From NCBI RefSeq assembly GCF_019457515.1, contig NZ_CP080421.1:2790001-2854000 (forward strand): DNA of 64,000 bases. Direction: 5' to 3'. The translations under genes were made by a program, and so were the position numbers. The stretch comes from Shewanella mesophila (GTDB lineage: Bacteria; Pseudomonadota; Gammaproteobacteria; Enterobacterales; Shewanellaceae). Position 1 is the stretch's first letter; each line of letters opens with the position of its first letter. The notes under the pieces are model-generated. The model worked only from the letters and a program-made list of their open reading frames with translations, was not told the DNA's origin and searched no databases. Below are positions 1 through 7,306 of the stretch, piece after piece.

Positions 1-128
1 TTAGTTATGGCCTTCCAAGCAGAGATGACTTTCTCATCAATCCAGAAGGTCAGCGAACCACGGTTAATCAATGCTTGATTGTACTGTTTCCAGTTAGTTG
101 TTTTATAGCGGGCTTCGACACGGTTGAT
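1..128 (-). mobile_element. IS5/IS903-type transposase N-terminal fragment at window edge
   Basis: Read on the minus strand, the frame gives a peptide containing RYKTTNWKQYNQ and ALINRGSLTFWIDE, which I recognise as the start of IS5-family (IS903-like) transposases. The frame is closed upstream by TAA at 129-131 and no ATG, GTG or TTG start lies between that stop and the conserved part, so the natural start appears to be lost. The downstream part runs off the window. I see no clear terminal inverted repeat next to it. It is either a broken copy or the damaged front end of a copy continuing to the left. It lies about 100 bp behind the last glycosyltransferase gene. Confidence 0.6.
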
Positions 129-234
129 TTATGAGTCTGTGAATGATGTCGATCTGATCATTAATTACAGATTTAGTTCAATCGATTTAAGAAACAAAAC
201 CCCGCAAAACTGCACTTTCATACCATAACTAGCA

Positions 235-1002
235 TCAAATTCGATTGAAAAATCCATTTAACGCATAAAAGCAGAAATATCGAAACGAAGGTAGAAACGG
301 TAACTTTTCTACTTCGCGGTATACTCTCCACTGATACTTAGCAGCAATTATTTTATTCGAAGAGACACTATTCGCGGCCACAGTATAGTCGGCTAGTACC
401 TCTGTTAACCCATGAGCATCGCCAATCTGTCGCATAATTTTAAGCCAGAGCGCAAAATCTTGTCTCTTTGCTATATTTGGCATATACACTTTACCATTTA
501 AGCGTTTCGTATCGTAAAGTGCTGTAAGACAACCAATGCGACAACACTTTAACAACTCTTCGTAAGTTAATTTTTCAGGGGGGATAATAAAACCTAACTC
601 GCGACCAGATTCATCAACTCTGCGATACGCGGTATAAGACAAAGCAACTTTATGTTTATCCATAAATGTCAATTGTTTGCTTAGTTTTTTGGGATACCAC
701 ATATCATCAGCATCAAGAAAAGCGATATAACGACCATTAGCATGACTAATTCCCCTATTACGGCTTACAGCTGGTCCTGCATTCCATTTACGAGTAATGA
801 GTTTTATTCTATGGTCTTTATCAGCATAAGCTTGTACAACAGCTCTAGTATTATCAGTTGAACAATCATCGACAATGAGCATTTCCCAATGCTCATAATC
901 CTGTTGTTGGACCGACTTTATCGTTGCACCAATACTTTCAGCGCAATTAAATGATGGAGTAATAACAGACACTAATTTATTTTTCATCGACGAACCCGTC
1001 AT
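235..1002 (-). CDS. Family 2 glycosyltransferase (last gene of polysaccharide operon)
   Basis: A 255-residue GT-A fold transferase, expected to add one sugar to a lipid-linked repeat unit at the cytoplasmic face of the inner membrane. The N-terminal strand SVITPSFN, the nucleotide-binding VDDCSTDNT (about residues 44-52) and the metal-binding DAD (about 97-99) are typical of family GT2. The C-terminal 60 residues are basic and aromatic with no clear membrane helix. The ATG at 1002 overlaps the stop of the preceding gene as TGATG, which suggests translational coupling. An alternative start is the ATG at 987 (MKNKLVS). Donor and acceptor sugars cannot be read from the sequence. Confidence 0.8.
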   Translation of the reverse strand: MTGSSMKNKLVSVITPSFNCAESIGATIKSVQQQDYEHWEMLIVDDCSTDNTRAVVQAYADKDHRIKLITRKWNAGPAVSRNRGISHANGRYIAFLDADDMWYPKKLSKQLTFMDKHKVALSYTAYRRVDESGRELGFIIPPEKLTYEELLKCCRIGCLTALYDTKRLNGKVYMPNIAKRQDFALWLKIMRQIGDAHGLTEVLADYTVAANSVSSNKIIAAKYQWRVYREVEKLPFLPSFRYFCFYALNGFFNRI

Positions 1003-1808
1003 CACTTCGAAACGGGCATAAAATACCCCTTTAATAACAAAATAAACGAGAATTTCCCCTCAAGCTGAAACTTACTTCTATTTTTTAAATAAAAATAACA
1101 GATTGCTGGTATCCCCAAAAACACGCCGAAAATCTGTCGGAACGCAACTCCTCGGCAAAGCAGTGCTTCTTCTGTATTAAACACTTTTCCAGAAGAAAGT
1201 TTCGGGTGATAACCAATCACTTGAGGACAAGACTCCAAACGCAACTTCTTATCGATTAATCTCGATAAAAAAACCGGTTCCTCACAAGCAGGAAGGCTTG
1301 TTCCAGCCCCAAGATACTCAGGAAAACAGACTCGACTATTTCGCAGCGATTCAAGCTTACAGGCCATTTCAATAGAGCCAGTCTTCAGAATAGTTTTCCT
1401 ATTATGAACAATAATGTCCTTCGGATAGTCTTTGAGTAAGGCTCCAGTATCCGTATCGGCAATTTGGAAGGTGATGAGATCTGCTTTTTCCTGCTTATCA
1501 AAGGCATTTATAACAAGCTGATAAATATCAGGTTTCAAGGTGACGTCATCATCCATAATCAAAATATAGTCGCCAACGGCATTCGCAATAGCCACATTGC
1601 GGCTCTTAGCTAAGCCCATCCCTTCAAGCGCAATATAATGTATATCAGGCCTGTCATGGCAGAGCTTTTGAACTTCATCTTGAAACAGTTCTGTTTCTAC
1701 TTGATGCACAACAATATACGACAAACTAGGATGCTTGTGTTTTACAACATCTTTTACAGCAGATATTCGCTCTTTATAAGTAGATATCAGAATAGATAAC
1801 TTATGCAT
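1002..1808 (-). CDS. Family 2-like glycosyltransferase
   Basis: A 268-residue GT-A type transferase. It begins with LSILISTYKER, has GLAKSRNVAI (about residues 65-74) and a DDD metal-binding triad (about 86-88) inside LIMDDDVTLK. A C-terminal conserved CEEP stretch and a hydrophobic segment near the end (IFGVFLGIPAICYFYL) could attach it to the membrane. The start chosen is the ATG at 1808, with AAGG five bases upstream; a TTG at 1820 opens a slightly longer frame but has no better ribosome site. It sits between two other glycosyltransferase genes and overlaps the next by one base. Sugar specificity is unknown. Confidence 0.75.
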   Translation of the reverse strand: MHKLSILISTYKERISAVKDVVKHKHPSLSYIVVHQVETELFQDEVQKLCHDRPDIHYIALEGMGLAKSRNVAIANAVGDYILIMDDDVTLKPDIYQLVINAFDKQEKADLITFQIADTDTGALLKDYPKDIIVHNRKTILKTGSIEMACKLESLRNSRVCFPEYLGAGTSLPACEEPVFLSRLIDKKLRLESCPQVIGYHPKLSSGKVFNTEEALLCRGVAFRQIFGVFLGIPAICYFYLKNRSKFQLEGKFSFILLLKGYFMPVSK

Positions 1809-1855
1809 GTTTGCCTTCAAAATGGGGATACCTCAGTTTAATCTCGAGCATTTAA

Positions 1856-2761
1856 TTATGACTTTCTCAATCGTTTGGAGACACTTAGTCTAGTTCGCGT
1901 GATAAACGCGATTAGAATGCGAATGCCTAAGCTTTTGGCATTCAAGGTTTTATGCATAGCGTTTGCTCTAACCAACCTTAAATACTCAATAAATAAATTA
2001 CCACTTTGACTATTAAACAAGTGTTTAATGTCCCCACCAGATAATTCATAGTGCTCTATTATAGGAAATTGGCGTAAGGCCCTATAAGCTGCGTTTAACT
2101 GCTCATCGCCATACACACTCGACACACTCGAAGAGTGTACCCTATACATCAGTAACTTATCAGCTAAATTGACAACCTTTAACTGCTCTCGCCAACTAAT
2201 TCTAAGCCAGAGTTCATAGTCCTCTGCGTGTTTGTATTCAGCATCGTAATTTAATATGTGCCCACAAACATCCACATTAAACATTACCGTAGGATGAGCA
2301 AAAGGAGAACCAAAGAGTAAAGATGCCTTCAACAACCCGTCATCACAAATAATTTTTCGGCTACCAATCTTGTTATCATTCTCATCAATATAATGGTATC
2401 CAGTTCCCACCAGGGCGACCGACTTATCATTTAGCAGATGCTGAACCTGTTTCTCAATTCTCTTCGGATGAGCAATATCATCGGCATCCATACGGGCAAT
2501 AAACTTACCTTCAGCCATTTGTATAAGCTGATTAAGGGTATACACAAGCCCCCTATTTTCGCGACTAATAAACTTGACTCGATCATCGGCTTGTTGAAAA
2601 GCTTTGATAACATTTTCACTACTATCTTGAGAGCCATCATCAATTATCACTAACTCAAGATTTGGATAAGACTGGGTCAAAATGCTGTCTATAGCGGAAG
2701 TTAAAAATTTTCCTCCATTATAAACAGGCATAATGATAGACACTAAAGGAGAGTCGCTCAT
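1856..2761 (-). CDS. Family 2 glycosyltransferase
   Basis: A 301-residue transferase with the classical GT2 order: VSIIMPVYNGG at the N-terminus, VIIDDGSQDSS (about 38-48), and ARMDADDIAHP holding the DAD motif (about 92-94). An E-D-Y-E-L-W-L motif near residue 205 (HAEDYELWLRIS) is typical of the acceptor-side region of bacterial O-antigen and capsule transferases. The start ATG overlaps the stop of the preceding gene as ATGA (2758-2761), so the two are probably coupled in translation. It most likely adds one sugar of the repeat unit made by this operon. Confidence 0.85.
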   Translation of the reverse strand: MSDSPLVSIIMPVYNGGKFLTSAIDSILTQSYPNLELVIIDDGSQDSSENVIKAFQQADDRVKFISRENRGLVYTLNQLIQMAEGKFIARMDADDIAHPKRIEKQVQHLLNDKSVALVGTGYHYIDENDNKIGSRKIICDDGLLKASLLFGSPFAHPTVMFNVDVCGHILNYDAEYKHAEDYELWLRISWREQLKVVNLADKLLMYRVHSSSVSSVYGDEQLNAAYRALRQFPIIEHYELSGGDIKHLFNSQSGNLFIEYLRLVRANAMHKTLNAKSLGIRILIAFITRTRLSVSKRLRKS

Positions 2762-3585
2762 TGACGTACCAACTTTACAAGCATTCTTTTAATGTTATGA
2801 GTGTTAAATAGTCTGAATAGATCAAAAACCTTAATCTTGTTACCAGAGATAATAAGCAATTCACTTTCTATTGTTTTTAGGTGTTTTTTACTTAGAATAT
2901 CCCTGTACTTAAACATAAACTGCTCGATACCCATTTTGGCCTTTTTTGAAGTGCTTATTCTCTCACTTTCATGGCTTATATCCATTATATAGTCAACCGA
3001 ATCAAGCCCATATGCATCGCCAAACTTTTGCATGATTCTAATCCAGCAATCATAATCCTGCCAAGCGAGTAAATCTTCATCAAATAAACCAGCTTCAACA
3101 ATTCGACTTCGCTCTACAAAAACCTGATTACCAACATAATTCTTATGTAATAGACGGTCGAGATCGAGTTGACCTTTTTGATTTTCACTATTTCTAGCAT
3201 GAACCTTAGAAACTACTTTTCTTTGAGAATAATAGAATGAATATTGGCCATTATAGTTATTGATAAATGTGGAAATCCTTGTCGGCAAAAAAAAGTCGTC
3301 ATCATCTAATCCCGTTACAAAGTGACCTGTACAGTTCTGTATTGCTAGGTTTCTCGCATGATTAGCGCCGAGAGGTTTATCAGAACGAATATATTTCACT
3401 CTATCATCGCGTAACATTAGATCTTTGCAGATATCAGGAGTGTCATCGCTTGAACCGTCATCGGAGATAATCACTTCGATATTTTTATAATCTTGATTCA
3501 AAACTGAATATACAGCCCTAAAAAGAAGACAGCTTCTGTTATGTGTTGGTATATATACAGATACCTTTCTATCATTATCTTTCAT
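2758..3585 (-). CDS. Family 2 glycosyltransferase
   Basis: A 275-residue GT2 enzyme. VSVYIPTHNR opens the nucleotide-binding fold, VIISDDGSSDDTP follows at about 38-50, and an acidic DDDD cluster at 94-97 (TGLDDDDFFLP) is the metal-binding site. WQDYDCWIRIMQ near residue 190 is the D-x-x-x-W acceptor-side motif shared with the neighbouring transferases. The stop overlaps the ATG of the next transferase. Fifty-five bases separate it from the polymerase-like gene upstream, with no terminator visible, so it belongs to the same operon. The transferred sugar cannot be predicted. Confidence 0.85.
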   Translation of the reverse strand: MKDNDRKVSVYIPTHNRSCLLFRAVYSVLNQDYKNIEVIISDDGSSDDTPDICKDLMLRDDRVKYIRSDKPLGANHARNLAIQNCTGHFVTGLDDDDFFLPTRISTFINNYNGQYSFYYSQRKVVSKVHARNSENQKGQLDLDRLLHKNYVGNQVFVERSRIVEAGLFDEDLLAWQDYDCWIRIMQKFGDAYGLDSVDYIMDISHESERISTSKKAKMGIEQFMFKYRDILSKKHLKTIESELLIISGNKIKVFDLFRLFNTHNIKRMLVKLVRQ

Positions 3586-3640
3586 ATCTTAATAACTCAA
3601 ATTCTAAATAGATCTCGTAAACAGGTTATCTAAAAATTAA

Positions 3641-4927
3641 TTAATTTTTCTTAACCTTAATATGCCCGAGTCGATAGCACACCAGAATCAAACTCAATAC
3701 CCAAATAAAATGAGTACTTAAATATTCTGAGCGATACAATGAAGTTATAACCATATGTATTGTAAGAAGTAATCCTGCCTCAACATATCTATCATTCATA
3801 TACCCCTTAAGCCCATGATAAAGCAATAGAGCGAAAAATATTATGATAAAGCTTAATCCTACAAAACCACCCTCCCACAACATATCGAGATAAAAATTAT
3901 TGGTAATACGAAATATGAAATCTTCTTTAGGAAGCCCAAATTCGGTAAGTACCCCCATGGTCCCCATACCATGGCCAAACATAAGTTGGTTAAAACTACT
4001 GTTAGCTATCAGTTGAATTAGAGACGATAGAAATTGACTACGAGAAGATTGACCAGCGGTCTCACCTTGTACCTTGTAATAAAGAAACTCTAAAAGTATA
4101 TCGCCAACAAAAATGATGAAAACAAAACAAAGAAACATGCCAAAGATAAAAACAAAATCATGCCCCTTTAACACACCTTTCATTAAACTACGAAAAAGAG
4201 ACAAGATCCCATATACAAAAATGAGCAATAGTAAATTGATATACACGCCACCAGAAAATGAAAAAAGCACGACAAAGAGGCCTAACGCATAAAGAGTATA
4301 CTTAATATCTCTCCTGGCTATAACTAAACCAGTAATAATTAAATACTCTATTAATAGCGGCGATAGAAAGTTAGGCTCTTCAGCGATTGAGGTTAATCGT
4401 TTAGGCACTACAGAGCGAATCGCACTTGGAACGCCATGCATCCAATCACGTGTTTCGATAAAAAATGGAACGCCAACTAAATTACCAATAAATTGCAAAA
4501 TACCAAGAAGAATGAAAACTAACAAAACAAAGAAAGCAACTCGTAAGGCTTTTTCTAATTGTTTTACATCACTAGATGCGAGCCATATATTCACCAAGTA
4601 GACCATCATCAAAACCGTAACAAAGGTAAATAATCGTCCAATTATGACAGAGTCAATATATTCACCCGTTAGATGCTCCCTCGTGAGCAATATAGCAAAA
4701 AGGGAAATGACAAAGGCTGCGACATAACACAGGTTAGAATAGAGAGCTAGAGACCAAAATCTATTTTTCTTTGACAGTAAGCTACTAAGAAAAATTACCA
4801 TTAAAGCTAATAAAAAAATAGAAACAATAACAACTTTATTCCATTGTGTTGTGGATAGTGGCCCCACTATAAGAAATAAGAACATAAATATAGACAACAA
4901 TCTATATTGGGTCATTTTCCAAAACAT
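3641..4927 (-). CDS. wzy: Wzy-type O-antigen/polysaccharide polymerase
   Basis: A 428-residue, very hydrophobic inner-membrane protein with roughly 10-12 transmembrane helices. A long hydrophilic loop in the middle (about residues 160-190) carries EEPNFLSP, a signature often seen in the Wzy/WaaL superfamily, and a second loop near residues 300-350 carries the GHGMGT segment. Wzy proteins polymerise undecaprenyl-linked repeat units on the periplasmic side. The neighbours fit: a Wzz chain-length regulator six bases upstream and glycosyltransferases downstream. Sequence identity in this family is low, so the assignment rests on topology, loop motif and context. An O-antigen ligase is the main alternative. 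Confidence 0.7.
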   Translation of the reverse strand: MFWKMTQYRLLSIFMFLFLIVGPLSTTQWNKVVIVSIFLLALMVIFLSSLLSKKNRFWSLALYSNLCYVAAFVISLFAILLTREHLTGEYIDSVIIGRLFTFVTVLMMVYLVNIWLASSDVKQLEKALRVAFFVLLVFILLGILQFIGNLVGVPFFIETRDWMHGVPSAIRSVVPKRLTSIAEEPNFLSPLLIEYLIITGLVIARRDIKYTLYALGLFVVLFSFSGGVYINLLLLIFVYGILSLFRSLMKGVLKGHDFVFIFGMFLCFVFIIFVGDILLEFLYYKVQGETAGQSSRSQFLSSLIQLIANSSFNQLMFGHGMGTMGVLTEFGLPKEDFIFRITNNFYLDMLWEGGFVGLSFIIIFFALLLYHGLKGYMNDRYVEAGLLLTIHMVITSLYRSEYLSTHFIWVLSLILVCYRLGHIKVKKN

Positions 4928-4933
4928 CTGTAG

Positions 4934-5842
4934 TTACTTTCTCGCCAGAATATGACGAATCAAAGCAATCAAAAGTGCTAAGAATCCCCCGATAAACGTC
5001 CCCAAAATACATATAATAGCTCTGCGAGGAGAGTCTTTCTCTTCGGGAACAACCGCAGGATCGATTACCTTGAACACATACTCCTCTTGAACCTCTGCAA
5101 GCATCAGCCTTTTAGTTTGCTCCTCTACCAACTGATAGAAAACCTTCTGCATTTCAGCCACTTGGGTGGAATTTATTTTTTCATTAATATAGGTAATATT
5201 TGCGGTAAACTCTTTTATATCGCCTTTCTTTATCCATTGATTCAAGTCATCCACCAACCAATCAGCCCATTGTTGTGCTAAATAGGGTGATTGTGACTCT
5301 ACCGATAATTTGATAAAGCCGCCCATTTTCAACCGTTCATAATCAACTATCAGCTCAAATTCTTTATAAGCCTCCCATGCAGTCGGGATAACTGACTTGC
5401 CTTCAGCAACAGGACGAATCCACTTATGGGAGCTTTCATCATATAGATCAGACTTAATGACGACTTCTCCACTAAGTGCATCCCAGCGCTCCATAGCCAT
5501 TAACGGGATAAGTATGTTTCGTTTGTCGATAAAGTGTTGTGTAAATTTGCGCGATTTCAGCGTCTCTAGTGCCAAATCCACTCTTGAAGCTCCCAGCTTT
5601 CCCCCCACATTTATCCCAGCCATAGCAGCTATCCCGCCCAGCTGATTAAGTGCACCAGACATCTGCGAGTCTTCAAGAGCTGGAGCCAACAAAACCTCCG
5701 CTTTGTATAGGTTGGGCAAAGAAAGAGCAAACAGCACTGAGGTTACTGCGAATATTGTAGTGATAATTATGATTAAAAATTTCTGACGCCACAAAGATGT
5801 GAGTAAGTCTTTTATATCAATCTCTATTTCTTGCTTTTGCAT
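4934..5842 (-). CDS. wzz: Wzz-family chain-length determinant protein
   Basis: A 302-residue polysaccharide co-polymerase. It starts with a short cytoplasmic part, DIKDLLTSLWRQKF, followed by a membrane helix (about 23-45), a long periplasmic region rich in helices, and a second membrane helix near the C-terminus (about 275-297). The PxxPxxP-like stretch before the last helix is represented by AVVPEEKDSPRRA. No kinase domain is present, so this is the Wzz rather than the Wzc type. It sets the modal chain length of polymer made by the adjacent Wzy-type polymerase. The gap to that gene is six bases. The residue order matches the family well. Confidence 0.85.
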   Translation of the reverse strand: MQKQEIEIDIKDLLTSLWRQKFLIIIITTIFAVTSVLFALSLPNLYKAEVLLAPALEDSQMSGALNQLGGIAAMAGINVGGKLGASRVDLALETLKSRKFTQHFIDKRNILIPLMAMERWDALSGEVVIKSDLYDESSHKWIRPVAEGKSVIPTAWEAYKEFELIVDYERLKMGGFIKLSVESQSPYLAQQWADWLVDDLNQWIKKGDIKEFTANITYINEKINSTQVAEMQKVFYQLVEEQTKRLMLAEVQEEYVFKVIDPAVVPEEKDSPRRAIICILGTFIGGFLALLIALIRHILARK

Positions 5843-6100
5843 AATTATGTTCTATGAATACGTGAGCGATAAAAGCTCAGAAATTCTTAATTTCCTTGTA
5901 AAAATAAGCTCTAAATGAAAAATATAATGAAATTTAATACACTAAATATCATCATATTTCCATATTGCATTATCAACAGAGGATCCCATATATAACGAGT
6001 TTTAGTAAGCCCTGTTACAGCTAGCTTCATTGCATTGCGAAAACCGAAGTAAGTATAACCTATTCAAAATTAACGATAAAAACCTTAAAAAAATATCGAA

Positions 6101-7159
6101 CTACGTTCTACGCATTAAATTTCTAAAGGTTGAAATAATTTGCCAAGCATGCTGAATCGCATAACTATAGAGTGCAAATATAACAAGAAAGCCGATAAAC
6201 ATAATGGCTTCAGGTACCAGATAGAGTTCAGATAAAACGCCTATAAAAGCAAATATACTAGCACAAACACTAATGATAGCTAACGACTGTAACGGACTAA
6301 ATCCAGCTCTCATAAATATATGATGTAAGTGATCACGATCAGGCTTAAAGGGTGAGTCGCCTTTATTGATTCTTCTTAACATTATTGCAGCCATATCCAT
6401 CAAAGGTATAGCGATAAGATAGAGTGCTGTGACAGGTCTGAATGCATTGACACCACTATCATCAACTCCAATGACAAGAAGCCAGACCACAGTCAGACCT
6501 ATTAACATACTTCCAGCATCACCCATAAATACTTTTCTAAGTATCTTATTAGGCCAGCCTAAGTTAAACATTAAATACGCAACCAAAGCTGCAATAAACA
6601 ACATAGGCAAAAGATACCAATCACTCCCAACTCGACTCAACAAAAAGGCTAAGCCAGCAAACGTTATTAGGCTAAGCATTCCGGCTAACCCATCTATACC
6701 GTCAACCATATTGAAGGCATTAATTGCTCCGATCACAGCAATAACAGTGATAAATACGCCAACAAAGCCAAGCGAAATGAAACCAAAGCCTAGCAAATCT
6801 CCGAGATCTTTCAAATACAACCCGGCACCAAAGATCATCATTGACGCGACTATCACCTGAGCAACCAAACGGTATCGTACAGGTATATCGTATTTATCGT
6901 CTAATATACCGATAAACAGGATTAACGAAGCTGAGACTAGATAGATATTAAGCGACTGATTATCAGGGATAAAAATTAAGCTAGTTGTCATAACACTAAG
7001 ATATATTGCAAATCCGCCAATCAATGGCACCCTACCGTTATGCTGTTTTCGCCCTGTAGGGATATCAACTAAACCTACTTTCTCAGCCACGGGAATAATC
7101 CATCGTATGACTAAGAATGATACAAAAAAAGAGCAACTCAGGGGGATCAAATAATCCAT
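6101..7159 (-). CDS. wecA: WecA-type undecaprenyl-phosphate sugar-1-phosphate transferase
   Basis: A 352-residue polytopic membrane enzyme that starts repeat-unit assembly by moving a sugar-1-phosphate (GlcNAc in WecA) from UDP-sugar to undecaprenyl phosphate. Visible landmarks are the aspartate pair in GILDDKYDIP (about 84-93), the catalytic NAFNMVDGIDGL (about 147-158), FMGDAGSM in the cytoplasmic loop, and the histidine-rich DRDHLHHIFMRAG near 270-282, matching the HIHH region of WecA. About 10-11 membrane segments are expected. It lies between the export protein gene and wzz, so it is probably the initiating enzyme of this operon. A related hexosamine specificity cannot be excluded. Confidence 0.85.
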   Translation of the reverse strand: MDYLIPLSCSFFVSFLVIRWIIPVAEKVGLVDIPTGRKQHNGRVPLIGGFAIYLSVMTTSLIFIPDNQSLNIYLVSASLILFIGILDDKYDIPVRYRLVAQVIVASMMIFGAGLYLKDLGDLLGFGFISLGFVGVFITVIAVIGAINAFNMVDGIDGLAGMLSLITFAGLAFLLSRVGSDWYLLPMLFIAALVAYLMFNLGWPNKILRKVFMGDAGSMLIGLTVVWLLVIGVDDSGVNAFRPVTALYLIAIPLMDMAAIMLRRINKGDSPFKPDRDHLHHIFMRAGFSPLQSLAIISVCASIFAFIGVLSELYLVPEAIMFIGFLVIFALYSYAIQHAWQIISTFRNLMRRT

Positions 7160-7240
7160 GAACGCTTTCCTTATTTACTTACACGAATGGAACACTATAC
7201 ATCGGCGACAATTTGTATCGCTTCTTTTACATAAAGTATG

Positions 7241-7269
7241 TGCAAAAGCGTTACTATAACGCTTTTGCA
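7241..7269 (-). terminator. Strong hairpin between export-protein gene and wecA
   Basis: A perfect 13-bp inverted repeat (TGCAAAAGCGTTA on one arm) with a three-base loop lies 38 bases behind the stop of the export-protein gene. No U-run follows on the minus strand, so it is not a textbook intrinsic terminator. It may be an attenuator, a processing site or an mRNA-stability element that separates the abundance of the export protein from that of the downstream biosynthesis genes. Confidence 0.5.
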
Positions 7270-7306
7270 TAGAGTTAATGCTTACATTAAGATTTCCATC
7301 TTCTAC

